Source of the DNA: CAYMND01 sp964465065 | Lineage (GTDB): Bacteria; Acidobacteriota; Aminicenantia; UBA2199 | NCBI GenBank assembly: GCA_964465065.1 | Contig: CAYXHZ010000005.1 | Location: 1-64,000, forward strand | DNA length: 64,000 bases | Reading direction: 5' to 3' | Part shown: one piece after another, positions 26,626-36,057 of the stretch | How positions within the stretch are numbered: the stretch's first letter is position 1 | Layout: each line of letters opens with the position of its first letter | Position numbers and translations under genes: made by a program | Notes under the pieces: generated by a model | Seen by the model: only the letters and a program-made list of their open reading frames with translations | Databases searched by the model: none | Told to the model about the DNA's origin: nothing

Positions 26626-27243
26626 TTGAAGCGTGAGCTGATGCGCAAGCATATCCTGCAGACGAGCCTGCAACTGTTTTCCGCACTGCAGTCGGAACGG
26701 CTGAGCATGGAGGAGATCGCCCGCCGCTGCTCCATCACCAAGCCGACCCTGTATTCCTATTTCCGGAACAGGCAGGCCATACTCTTCGCCCTTTTCGACG
26801 AGGTGTACGGTCAGTTGCTGCTGCGCCTGCAGGAGATAAGCCTGGAGTACGGCGGCGACAAGCGCGGCTGGCCCTACTTCGAGCTGCTTTTCAATGAAAT
26901 CACCTCTTTTTTCAAAGCCTACGGCGGCGTGATCCTGATCATCATCCGCGAGACGCACAAAGGCGGTAGCGAGGCGGAGGTGAACGAACATTTTTCGTAT
27001 TGGCTGAACAAACGCCAGGAGACCATCGATCTGTTCGAACAGATCATCACTCCGCTCATCCGTCAGGATGTTCAGGAGCGTTTCGGCGCCAAGTTGGCGG
27101 TCAAGGCCACCTATCAGGTCATGTCCGGGGTGTTGTCGAGCATCGTCAGCGATTTCTTCTTTTCGGAACGGGTCGATGTCGACCAGTACAGGCTGCTGTT
27201 CAAGGAATTGTTTCAAAACGGTTTTTTTTACAAGGAGGAATGA
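26626..27243 (+). CDS. TetR/AcrR family transcriptional regulator
   Basis: A 205-residue regulator with an N-terminal TetR HTH (RLSMEEIARRCSITKPTLYSYFRNRQAILF) and a helical ligand domain. The start is TTG 26626 with GGAG 5 nt upstream; ATG 26641 would be 20 nt away. Its stop overlaps the TolC-like gene start. As first gene of the efflux operon it is the likely repressor of itself and the pump, relieved by a pump substrate (inference from the family). Confidence 0.9.
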   Translation: MKRELMRKHILQTSLQLFSALQSERLSMEEIARRCSITKPTLYSYFRNRQAILFALFDEVYGQLLLRLQEISLEYGGDKRGWPYFELLFNEITSFFKAYGGVILIIIRETHKGGSEAEVNEHFSYWLNKRQETIDLFEQIITPLIRQDVQERFGAKLAVKATYQVMSGVLSSIVSDFFFSERVDVDQYRLLFKELFQNGFFYKEE

Positions 27244-28559
27244 TGAGAAGAGCGATCATCTTTTCATTGCTGTTTTTCAGTGGCTTGGCTTTGGCCGGCC
27301 AGGAGCTCGATCTCAGTCTGGAAAAGGCCATAGAACTGGCGTTGCAGAACGATTTCAGCTACCGGATCAGTCAGAAGCAGGTGGATGTATACCGGCAACG
27401 TTTGAAAAATATCGGTCTGTTGCCGCAGGTCAGCCTGGAAGGTGCCAAAAATCTGGACGAGAAGCTCCAGGTTCTGGAGATTCCTTCCTTCACCGGCGGC
27501 GAGCCGCAGCGGGTCAGCCTGGATTTCACCAAGAACTACGAATTCGCCCTGCAGGTGTTGCAGCCGATTTTTACCGGCGGCAAAGCCTATTTCGGTTTCA
27601 AAAACTCGCTGATAGACCTCAAGAATTCCAAAGAGCAGCTGGCCAACAGCCGGGAAGAAACGATTCTCAAGGTCAAAAAAAGTTTTTACAACATCCTCAT
27701 CATGCAGGAATACCTCAAGGCGCAGCAGCAGGCGCTGGAGCTGATGGAAAAGAATCTGCAGAACGTCAAGCAGAGTTACGAGCTGGGTCTGGTCTCGCAG
27801 TACGACCTGCTTCGGGCCGAATTGGCCGTTTCGTCGCATAAACCTGAGCTCAGCCGTGCCCGCAATCTCTATGAGATCTCGATTCTGAACCTGAAGAACA
27901 TCCTGCAGATCGCCGATGAGGTCGAGCCGCGCATCGTCGGCGAATTGACCGTTCCCGAGTTCAAAAGCTCGCTGGCCGATCTGCTCGGGACGGGCATGAC
28001 CGGCCGTTCGGAAATCAAACAGCTCGATTTCGAGAAGGAGAAACTGGCCAACCTGCTCAAGATCGCCTACGGCCAGTACCTGCCATCGTTCTCGATTGTC
28101 GCCAATTACAGTTACCGTTCCGATTTCTTCAATTTTCGCAAGGGCAACTGGGAAAACAATTATACCATCAACCTGGCCGTCAGCTTCCCGATTTTTCCGG
28201 GCTTGAGCCGCAACGCCCAGGTCGGTGAATTGCGGGTATCGCAGAAAATCATGGATCTCAACCGCCAGATGCTGCTGTCGGCCACCAAGCTGGAAATCGA
28301 GAACCGCTTCAAGACGATCCAGCAGGAATACGAAAATATCACCCAGGCGCAGAAGAATCTGGAAATGGCCGGCGAAGGGGTACGCATCGCCGAATTGAAT
28401 TATAAGGAAGGCCTGATCTCGATTCTGGAACTGAACACCTCGTTCAACGAGCTCACCAATGCCCGGGTGGCTCTGCTGCAGGCTATGTTCAACTGCAATA
28501 TCAATATCGCCGAACTGGAGAAACTGGTAGGAATCAAATATCAAGGAGGAGTGCAATGA
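27243..28559 (+). CDS. TolC family outer membrane efflux protein
   Basis: A 438-residue TolC-type channel with signal peptide MRRAIIFSLLFFSGLALAG and two OEP halves of long helices (e.g. SREETILKVKKSFYNILIMQEYLKAQQQALELMEKN and the matching C-terminal repeat ending YKEGLISILELNTSFNELTNARVALLQA). Trimer of these spans the outer membrane. The ATG at 27243 has GGAGG 4 nt upstream; ATG 27240 would be too close. Stop overlaps the adaptor start (ATGA). Confidence 0.9.
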   Translation: MRRAIIFSLLFFSGLALAGQELDLSLEKAIELALQNDFSYRISQKQVDVYRQRLKNIGLLPQVSLEGAKNLDEKLQVLEIPSFTGGEPQRVSLDFTKNYEFALQVLQPIFTGGKAYFGFKNSLIDLKNSKEQLANSREETILKVKKSFYNILIMQEYLKAQQQALELMEKNLQNVKQSYELGLVSQYDLLRAELAVSSHKPELSRARNLYEISILNLKNILQIADEVEPRIVGELTVPEFKSSLADLLGTGMTGRSEIKQLDFEKEKLANLLKIAYGQYLPSFSIVANYSYRSDFFNFRKGNWENNYTINLAVSFPIFPGLSRNAQVGELRVSQKIMDLNRQMLLSATKLEIENRFKTIQQEYENITQAQKNLEMAGEGVRIAELNYKEGLISILELNTSFNELTNARVALLQAMFNCNINIAELEKLVGIKYQGGVQ

Positions 28560-29623
28560 AAAAAATACTCATACTGCTGGTCGCCGTGTTGATCGCCTTC
28601 ACGGCCTGTAAGAAAGAAGAGCAGAAGAAAAGCGCCGACGGGCAGGAATTCAAGTTCCAGGTGAAGGTGGTCAACGCCCAGGCCAGGTCCTTCCAGAAAT
28701 TCATCAATTACAAAGGCACCATTCAGGCCTGGCAGACAGCCAATATCATTCCCGAAGTCTCCGGCCGGATCGCCCGGATCTACAAAAAAGTGGGCGAAGA
28801 GGTCAAACGTGGCGATTTGCTGGCGGAATTGGACCTGACTTCCCTCAAGCTGCAGCTCAGACAGGCCGAGGCGGCCTGTAACGTGGCCGACAAGGGCTTT
28901 CAGGACGCCAAGCTCAACTATGACCGCATGGCCAGCCTGTTCGAAAAAAAGGCGGTCTCGTCGTATCAGTACGAAAAGGCCCAGCTGGCGTACGCCTCGG
29001 CCCAGACGCAGCTGGAGAGTGCTCAAGCCACACTGGAGATCGTCAAATACAGTATCGCCAAGAGTTACATGCGGGCGCCGTTCGCCGGTGTCGTCAGCGC
29101 CAAGATCATGGAGGAGGGGGATATGATCAACCCCTCTATGGGCTCGGGGCAGGCGGTGCTGGAACTTCTCGATCTGGCCAAGGTCAAGGTCGTTGTGGAC
29201 CTGAACGCCGAGGATGTGGAACGGGTGCTGGTCGGCCAGGAGTGCCGGGTAAGACCCGTTGGCATGGAGCAGGAACTCCGGGGGCAGATCTACAGCAAGA
29301 GTCTGGCCGCCGATCCCAGCTCCAAGACCTTCCGGGTAGAAATTGCCGTGGAAAACGAAGCCCGAAACATACGGGCCAATATTTTCGCCGACGTCTGGAT
29401 CGAGACCGAAAAGGTAGACAATGCGCTGGTTTTGCCTCTGCCGGCTCTGCTGCAGGACAAATTCGTGATGGTGGTCGAGAACGGCAAGGCCAAGAAGATC
29501 GAGATCGTCAAAGGAAAGGCCAACGACAGCGAATTCGTCGTCAACGGCGGCCTGAACCCCGGTCAGGTCGTCATCGTCGAGGGCAATTACGATCTGCAGG
29601 ACGGCCAGGATGTAATTTACTAA
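28556..29623 (+). CDS. RND efflux periplasmic adaptor (membrane fusion protein), lipoprotein
   Basis: A 355-residue adaptor linking the RND pump and TolC. A lipobox ends in FTAC (Cys19), so it is lipid-anchored. The paired biotinyl-lipoyl-like halves (YKGTIQAWQTANIIPEVSGRI ... YMRAPFAGVVSAKIMEEGDMI) flank a coiled-coil hairpin (about residues 95-160), followed by beta-barrel and membrane-proximal domains. Overlaps the TolC stop; the RND gene follows after 10 bp. Confidence 0.92.
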   Translation: MKKILILLVAVLIAFTACKKEEQKKSADGQEFKFQVKVVNAQARSFQKFINYKGTIQAWQTANIIPEVSGRIARIYKKVGEEVKRGDLLAELDLTSLKLQLRQAEAACNVADKGFQDAKLNYDRMASLFEKKAVSSYQYEKAQLAYASAQTQLESAQATLEIVKYSIAKSYMRAPFAGVVSAKIMEEGDMINPSMGSGQAVLELLDLAKVKVVVDLNAEDVERVLVGQECRVRPVGMEQELRGQIYSKSLAADPSSKTFRVEIAVENEARNIRANIFADVWIETEKVDNALVLPLPALLQDKFVMVVENGKAKKIEIVKGKANDSEFVVNGGLNPGQVVIVEGNYDLQDGQDVIY

Positions 29624-29633
29624 GGGGACAGTC

Positions 29634-32600
29634 ATGAAAATCGTCGATTTTTCCTTGAAAAAACGGGTGACGATGTCCATGGTCGTCCTGGTCATCGTCA
29701 TCCTGGGCATGATTTCGTTCACCAAACTGGGCCTGGACATGCTGCCCGATATGGATTACCCCTACATCTCCGTCATCACCACCTACAGCGGGGTTTCCTC
29801 CGAGGACATCGAGCAGAATATCACCCGGCCGGTGGAGCAGTGGGTGTCCACCGTTTCCAACATCAAGAAATTGAATTCCATTTCGCTGGAAGGCCAGTCG
29901 GTGATCATGATCGAGTTCGAGTGGGGCGTCAACCTGGATTTCGCCGCCCAGGACGTGCGCGATACCATCGGCATGTACTCCCAATTCCTTCCCGATGGAG
30001 CCGACGACCCGTTCGTCATGAAATTCAATTTTTCACAGATGCCGATCCTGGCCTACGGAATCACCGGCGGTGACATGAGCCTGAGCAGGTTGCGCGATTA
30101 CATCGACAACGAGGTGGCCACCCGCCTGGAACGTATCGAAGGCGTGGCTTCGGCCTCGGTTTTCTCCCCCGAGGTCAACGAGGTCCTGGTCAGCGTCGAC
30201 AAGGGCAAGCTCGAAGCCCGCGGCTTGAACATCGCTCAGGTCGAGGGGGCCATTCAGGCCGCCAACATCAACCTGCCTGCCGGTTACATGACCGAGAACC
30301 ACCGCGAATTCCTGCTGCGCAGCATGGGCGAGTTCAAGACCGTCGCCGAAATCAACGATATTCTGGTGGGCACGAGTTCTACGGGGGCTTCCATATTTCT
30401 CAAGGATATCGGTTCGGTGCGTGAAGCGCCCAAGGAGGAGCGTCTGGCGCTGCGCCTGAACGGCACCCAGGGCGTGATGATGATGGTCACCAAGAGCTCG
30501 GGGGCCAACTCGGTGCTGGTCGCCCGCCAGGTCAAGCAGATTCTGGCCGACATCGAACCGACCCTGAAAGAGGGCGTCAAATTTCATGTCTGGCTGGACA
30601 TGTCGCGGATCATCGAGATGATGTCCAACAAGGCGACCATCAACATCTTCGAGGGCGGTCTGCTGGCCATGCTGATCATTTTCATCTTCCTGCGCAACCT
30701 CAAACCGACGATCGCCATCGGCATCACCATTCCCTTGTCCATCGTCGTGACCTTCATCGCCTTCTACCTGATGGGCTACACCCTGAACCTGATCACCCTG
30801 GGAGGCCTGGCCCTGGGGGTGGGCATGCTGGTCGACAACGCCGTCGTGGTCATCGAAAACATCTTCCGCCACCTGCAGGAGGGGATGAGTCCCACCGAGG
30901 CGGCCCGCAAGGGAACCTCGGAGGTGGGCATGGCCATCGCTGGCTCGACCTTGACCACGGTGGCCGTCTTCTTCCCGATGATGTTCGCTACAGGCATCGC
31001 CGGACGTATGGCCATGAGCCTGGCCGTGTCGGTGATCATCGCCTTGCTGGCCTCGCTGTTCGTGGCCCTGACCATCGTGCCCATGCTGGCCGCCTGGATG
31101 TTCCGCGCCCACATGAAAAAGGGCCAGATGTCGTCCGGTATCGTCGCCCTGGGCGAGGACCGCTTCACCCCGTTGCGTAACCGTTACGAGGGCTGGCTGC
31201 GCAAGGCCATCGCCAACCGTAAAAAGGTGTTGATCGGTATCGTCGCCGTTTTCGTTCTGTCCCTGGTCGCCGCTGCATTTCTGGGCACCGAGTTCATGCC
31301 GGCGACCGACAACTCCATGCTCTACCTGAAGCTGACCATGCCCATCGGCACCAACATCGCCGAAACCGACCGCATCGCCCGCTATCTCGAGGCGCAATCT
31401 CTCAAAGATCCAAATGTCATCACCACCTTCATTCAGGTGGGCAGCAGCGAAATGAACGCCCAGGATACGGCCAGCGGCACCGGTGCCGCCGGTTCGTACG
31501 AGGCGATCGTCTACGCCTATCTCAAACCCAGCGACGAACGCAAGGAGTCCGACAAACAGATTCTGGAGCGCTGGCGCCGTTCTTTTCCCAAGCTGGAGAA
31601 GGGCTACATCACAGCCATCGATATCGCCGGCGCCTCAATGATGGGCTCGTCGACCAACCCTATCGAAATCAACTGTTTCGGCAGCGACATGAACCGCCTG
31701 GAGATCGTCGCCAACAGTATTTACAATACCGTCAAGGACATTGACGGCATTCGCGATCTCAAGATCTCCCTGGAGAAGAGTAAGCCCGAGCTGCAGCTGC
31801 ACATCAAAAAGGAAGAAGCCGCCAAACTGGGGCTGACGCCTCTGGCCATATCCAGCCAGGTGCAGACCTACACCATCGGTACGGTGGTGTCGCGCATGTT
31901 TCTGGAAGGGGAAGACCGCGATATCAGGGTACGTCTCAACGAGGCCGACCGGGCCTCGGTCGAGGACCTCAAGAAACTTCCCATCCGTACAGCGGCCGGC
32001 TCCAAGGTGTACCTGTCCGAACTGGCCGAGTTCAAGAGTCTGTTCGGACCGGTGCGCATCGACCGCGAGAACATGGTCCGCAAGGTGACCGTGGGCGCCA
32101 ACTTCATCGGCCGCGACCTGGGCTCGATCGTCGAGGAAATCAAAGCAAAAACAGCGACCATCAGCTCGCATCTGCCCGAGGGCTATTTCATCGAGATGGC
32201 CGGTCAGTACGAAAACATGACCGAGACCTTCACCACTCTGGGGTTTGCCCTGCTGATCGCCCTGGTTCTGGTGTTCGCGGTCATGGCCTCTCTTTACGAG
32301 AGTCTTAAGTTTCCCTTCATCAACATGTTCACCATTCCGCTGGGCTTCATCGGCGTGATCGTCCTGCTGCTGCTCACCCACACGACCATCAACATGGGGT
32401 CGATCATGGGTTTCATCATCCTGACCGGAATCGCCGTCAACAACGGTATCGTCCTGGTCGACTACATCAACCAGCTCATCGCCGGAGGCATGGACCGGCT
32501 GGAGGCCGTCGTCATTGGGGCGGCCACCCGTTTGCGTCCGGTCCTGATCACCTCGATCACCACCATCGTCGGTATGGTTCCCATGGCCATGACCACCAAG

Positions 32601-32732
32601 CAGGGCGGTGAAATGAGTGCGCCCATGGCGGTGGCCGTGATCGGTGGCTTGATGGCCACCACCTTTTTGACCATGTTCTTCATACCTTGCCTGTACACTG
32701 TATTCGCCAGGATCAAAAACAAACCCGATTAG
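29634..32732 (+). CDS. RND family efflux transporter permease (HAE1 type)
   Basis: A 1032-residue inner-membrane proton antiporter with twelve predicted membrane segments and two large periplasmic loops. TM4 carries GVGMLVDNAVVVIEN, in which the first of the two AcrB proton-relay aspartates is kept and the second is Asn, as in many non-AcrB HAE1 pumps. GGACAG before ATG 29634 is an adequate ribosome binding site. Completes the TetR-TolC-adaptor-pump operon; likely exports toxic organic compounds. Substrate unknown. Confidence 0.94.
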   Translation: MKIVDFSLKKRVTMSMVVLVIVILGMISFTKLGLDMLPDMDYPYISVITTYSGVSSEDIEQNITRPVEQWVSTVSNIKKLNSISLEGQSVIMIEFEWGVNLDFAAQDVRDTIGMYSQFLPDGADDPFVMKFNFSQMPILAYGITGGDMSLSRLRDYIDNEVATRLERIEGVASASVFSPEVNEVLVSVDKGKLEARGLNIAQVEGAIQAANINLPAGYMTENHREFLLRSMGEFKTVAEINDILVGTSSTGASIFLKDIGSVREAPKEERLALRLNGTQGVMMMVTKSSGANSVLVARQVKQILADIEPTLKEGVKFHVWLDMSRIIEMMSNKATINIFEGGLLAMLIIFIFLRNLKPTIAIGITIPLSIVVTFIAFYLMGYTLNLITLGGLALGVGMLVDNAVVVIENIFRHLQEGMSPTEAARKGTSEVGMAIAGSTLTTVAVFFPMMFATGIAGRMAMSLAVSVIIALLASLFVALTIVPMLAAWMFRAHMKKGQMSSGIVALGEDRFTPLRNRYEGWLRKAIANRKKVLIGIVAVFVLSLVAAAFLGTEFMPATDNSMLYLKLTMPIGTNIAETDRIARYLEAQSLKDPNVITTFIQVGSSEMNAQDTASGTGAAGSYEAIVYAYLKPSDERKESDKQILERWRRSFPKLEKGYITAIDIAGASMMGSSTNPIEINCFGSDMNRLEIVANSIYNTVKDIDGIRDLKISLEKSKPELQLHIKKEEAAKLGLTPLAISSQVQTYTIGTVVSRMFLEGEDRDIRVRLNEADRASVEDLKKLPIRTAAGSKVYLSELAEFKSLFGPVRIDRENMVRKVTVGANFIGRDLGSIVEEIKAKTATISSHLPEGYFIEMAGQYENMTETFTTLGFALLIALVLVFAVMASLYESLKFPFINMFTIPLGFIGVIVLLLLTHTTINMGSIMGFIILTGIAVNNGIVLVDYINQLIAGGMDRLEAVVIGAATRLRPVLITSITTIVGMVPMAMTTKQGGEMSAPMAVAVIGGLMATTFLTMFFIPCLYTVFARIKNKPD

Positions 32733-32798
32733 CAAGGAGCATTCGAAAGCGGAAAAAATCACGGTGACAACTTGTCAGTTCTATCTGCGGTACTGCGC

Positions 32799-32836
32799 CG
32801 TTCCCGGCCCCTTGGTCATCAGGAGGGCCGGGAACG
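32799..32836. terminator. Strong hairpin between convergent RND and GGDEF genes
   Basis: Perfect 11-bp stem, CGTTCCCGGCC (32799-32809) with GGCCGGGAACG (32826-32836) and a 16-nt loop that contains the GGDEF gene stop. It can fold in transcripts from both sides. No U-run is seen, so it may block read-through or be a 3' stabiliser and not a textbook intrinsic terminator. Confidence 0.45.
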
Positions 32837-35800
32837 ATCCTCTCGGCCGCGTTCGAATACCAGTTCGATCAATTTTTCCTTCAGAGCCCTGGGGTAGTTT
32901 TCTCGGATCAGTTTCATGTTCTCCGGGGTCATGAGATCGGGGTTCATGCGGATGCCGACGGCACAGCCCCGACCGGAATGTTTCGCCTTGTACAAGGCCT
33001 GATCGGCCAAATTTACGGCGGCCTCCCAGTTGAAGGCATCGGGGATTCTGGACAATACGGGGAAGGGACAGAATCCGATCGATATGCTGCCTTTGACCGG
33101 GGGAGAGTCGTCGATGGAAAACGGCTGGTCGTTGATGGCTGCAAGCAGTCTCTGGCTGAGTTGCCGGGCTCCTTCGAAATCGTTGTCTTTGGATAGGATC
33201 AGAAATTCCTCGCCGCCCCATCTGACGAGCAGGTCGCCGGCACGCAGGCTGCCCAGGAAACGTTGGCTGATCGTCTGCAGGAAACGGTCGCCGAACAGGT
33301 GTCCGTGCTGGTCGTTGATGCGCTTGAAATGGTCGATGTCGATCATCAGAAAGCCCATGGCAAAGGAAACGGCTCCACAGTCCGGGCCGCTGTGGGTGCG
33401 GACCGCCTGACTGATTTCGCGGTCGATGATGTTATGGAAATAGCGGCGGTTGAAGAGGGAAGTCAGGGTGTCGGTCAACGACAGGTGCTCCATCTTGTCG
33501 TAGGCTTCCTTGAGTTCGCTGGTCCGCTCGTTGACGGCCTGTTCCAGTTCCCTCTGTCTGGTTTTCAGACCTTGGGTATGACGGTTCAGAAAGAAAAAGA
33601 GCAGGCCGATGATGATCAGGATGACCAGTATCTTGAAAGACAAGGTTTCGTAGAAGAAAGGCTGGAATTTGATCTGCAGGTGGCCGATTTCTCCGTTCCA
33701 GATGCCGAAACGGTTGGAACATCTCAATTCGAACCGATAATCGCCGGCCGGTATATTGGTGTAATGTGCCAGACGGACGTCCTGGCGCTCCTGCCAGTCC
33801 TCCTCGAAGGGCAGCAGCCGGTATTGAAAACGGATTTTCTCGGGAGCCGCAAAGGATGGAGCGGTGAATTCGATGTCGAGGTTCCGTTTGCCGGGTTTGA
33901 TGGACAGAATGGTAGCGATGGGGATCGCTCTGCCGTTGACGGCGATCTTTTCGAAAATCACGGCCGGTGCCGGTTCGTCGGCTTCGAATTTGTTGGTGTC
34001 GAGCAAGGCCAGGCCGTTGGTTGTGGCAAAGCAGGCCTGGCCGGAACGGGTCAGCCAGATGCAGGGCTGACGGCCGCCGTTGCATTCCAGGGCCTTGAGA
34101 CCGTCGCCGATACCCAGCGGGTAACTGCTGAGCTGACTGATTTTACGGTCGACTATGTCCAGCAGCTCCGTTTTACGGACGGCGAACACTCCGCGGTTGG
34201 AGCTCATCCACATCCAGCCCTTGCTGTCTTCGACTATGCCGTAGACGACGTTGTGATGCAGGCCGTTGCGGCTGTCGATCGTGGTGAAACGGCCGGCTTT
34301 GAAGTGAATCAGGCCGCCGCCGTAGGTGCAGATCCACAGATTGCCTTCGCGATCACGGTACAGGCCGTTCAAGGCCTCCTCGCTCAGACCGTCGGCTGCC
34401 CTCCAGCAGGAAATCACCCGGCCGGCACGGATCAGGTTGAGGCCGATATCGGTGGAGACCCAGAATTCGCCAGGGTTGTCGCCCGGGACGAATTCACGGA
34501 CCGAGTTGTTGGTCAGCCCTTCACGGGTCGTCAGCCGCGCCAGGGTTCTGCCTTCTTTCCAGTAGGTGATGCCGGCGGCGCTGCCGATGAGCAGAACCCC
34601 GTCCGTTTGTTCGGCGATGGCGTAGATCGTGTTTTCCGCCAGGGTGGTCCCGAGATGGTACCGGTTTATCGTCTCGCCCTGGATACGTATGAAGCCGTTG
34701 TCCTCGGTGCCGACCCAAAGGGTTTGATCGCGAGGCGATTCGTGAATGGCCGTGACCTGCAGCGATGACAGGCCTTCCCGGCTGGCGTAACGACGGATCT
34801 CTCCGTCATGCAAGCGGTTCAGACCGCCGCCGTGGGTGCCGATCCACAGGCTGCCGTCCATCGATTCCCGTACAGTCCAGACCTCCTTGGCCGACAGGCC
34901 GTTTTCGCGGCTGACAACCCGGATCTTGTTGCGGACGAGTTGTATCGCGCCGCTGCCGTTGCTGCCCGCCCAGATGTTCTGCTCGCGGTCCTCGAAGACG
35001 GATTGAATCAGATCGCTGTACAGTCCGTCACGTTCCGTGACCGAACTGAACGTACCGTTTTCATACCGCCAGAGGCCTTCGTTCAAGGTACCCAGCCAGA
35101 CACTGCCGTCGGCACTCTTGCTGATACCGGTGATCAGGTTGGGCATTCTGGCGACCGGAACCGTCAGGACCTCGAAACGCCGTCCGTCGTAGTGGGTCAA
35201 CCTGTGACCGCTGCCGATCCATAATCCCCGGCCGTCGTCTTCGCACAGGGCCCAGATCCGGTTGTCGCACAGGTCCTCCGGCGCCTGGTAGTGACGGAAT
35301 GCGCCCTGGTCCATGGCCCACAATCCCTGATCTTCGCTGCCGATCCACAAGACCTCGCGTCGGTCGATGAGCAGGCTGCGAACCGTTCTGACCTGGATTC
35401 CGTCTCGGGGCCCAAAATGCCGGATCGAGCCGTCACGGATGGAGAACAGCCCGTCCGAAGTGCCGGCCCAGACCGTGTTGTCGGCGCTGACCGCCAGGGC
35501 ATAGACGATCGCCTGGAACAGGGCGGAGGCGCGCCGGTCAAGCAGGGGAATGAACTGTTGGTCGTGGTATTCGTAAATGCCGCCCCGCCAGGTGCCGATG
35601 AGCAGGTGCCGGTCGTTGTCGAGCGCCAGGCTTTGAATCCAGCTGCTTTTCAGGACGGGGTTGTTTTGGGAATCGAAATTGAAGAAACGTACTCCGTCGA
35701 AACGGCTCAACGACTCTTGGGTGGCCATCCAGATGTAACCGTCGGCAGTTTGCACGATGCTGGGTATGGTGCCTTGCGAAAGACCGTTTTCGATTCCCCA

Positions 35801-35908
35801 GATGCGGAAATAGAAATCGGACTGAATCGTTTGCCCGTCAGCGAAAACGGGGCAGAGCAGTAACGCCAGCATGACGGCCGTGCCAGAAAACAACGATAGC
35901 TTGTTCAT
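32819..35908 (-). CDS. Beta-propeller (two-component-regulator propeller/Y_Y_Y) sensor with GGDEF diguanylate cyclase
   Basis: A 1029-residue membrane protein: signal peptide, about fourteen Reg_prop-type propeller repeats (e.g. WIGTHGGGLNRL, WVGTEDNGFIRI), a Y_Y_Y immunoglobulin-like domain (about residues 690-770, ending NRFGIWN), one TM segment (about 782-802), a coiled-coil and a GGDEF domain with GGEEF at 898-902. An RxxD inhibitory site (RAGD) sits five residues upstream. So it should make c-di-GMP in response to an external, perhaps glycan, signal. Unlike hybrid two-component sensors it has no histidine kinase. ATG 35908 is chosen because the signal peptide follows it; longer starts exist. 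Confidence 0.88.
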   Translation of the reverse strand: MNKLSLFSGTAVMLALLLCPVFADGQTIQSDFYFRIWGIENGLSQGTIPSIVQTADGYIWMATQESLSRFDGVRFFNFDSQNNPVLKSSWIQSLALDNDRHLLIGTWRGGIYEYHDQQFIPLLDRRASALFQAIVYALAVSADNTVWAGTSDGLFSIRDGSIRHFGPRDGIQVRTVRSLLIDRREVLWIGSEDQGLWAMDQGAFRHYQAPEDLCDNRIWALCEDDGRGLWIGSGHRLTHYDGRRFEVLTVPVARMPNLITGISKSADGSVWLGTLNEGLWRYENGTFSSVTERDGLYSDLIQSVFEDREQNIWAGSNGSGAIQLVRNKIRVVSRENGLSAKEVWTVRESMDGSLWIGTHGGGLNRLHDGEIRRYASREGLSSLQVTAIHESPRDQTLWVGTEDNGFIRIQGETINRYHLGTTLAENTIYAIAEQTDGVLLIGSAAGITYWKEGRTLARLTTREGLTNNSVREFVPGDNPGEFWVSTDIGLNLIRAGRVISCWRAADGLSEEALNGLYRDREGNLWICTYGGGLIHFKAGRFTTIDSRNGLHHNVVYGIVEDSKGWMWMSSNRGVFAVRKTELLDIVDRKISQLSSYPLGIGDGLKALECNGGRQPCIWLTRSGQACFATTNGLALLDTNKFEADEPAPAVIFEKIAVNGRAIPIATILSIKPGKRNLDIEFTAPSFAAPEKIRFQYRLLPFEEDWQERQDVRLAHYTNIPAGDYRFELRCSNRFGIWNGEIGHLQIKFQPFFYETLSFKILVILIIIGLLFFFLNRHTQGLKTRQRELEQAVNERTSELKEAYDKMEHLSLTDTLTSLFNRRYFHNIIDREISQAVRTHSGPDCGAVSFAMGFLMIDIDHFKRINDQHGHLFGDRFLQTISQRFLGSLRAGDLLVRWGGEEFLILSKDNDFEGARQLSQRLLAAINDQPFSIDDSPPVKGSISIGFCPFPVLSRIPDAFNWEAAVNLADQALYKAKHSGRGCAVGIRMNPDLMTPENMKLIRENYPRALKEKLIELVFERGREDRSRPS

Positions 35909-36057
35909 GTCCCAAATCTCATTATGCATGTATTGGTCGCGCTTTTCATCGTTATTGCCTGTCGGCAGCCACAATACATCAAAAATTGCCAAACAACAAG
36001 TTACTTATAGTCAATCCGTTCGTTTTTATCAATATTATTACTTGTGCGAGGTGAACG

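Noticed and set aside
32819..35908. Reading the propeller protein as a histidine kinase hybrid sensor
   Set aside because: No H-box or ATPase motifs are present; the C-terminus is a GGDEF domain.
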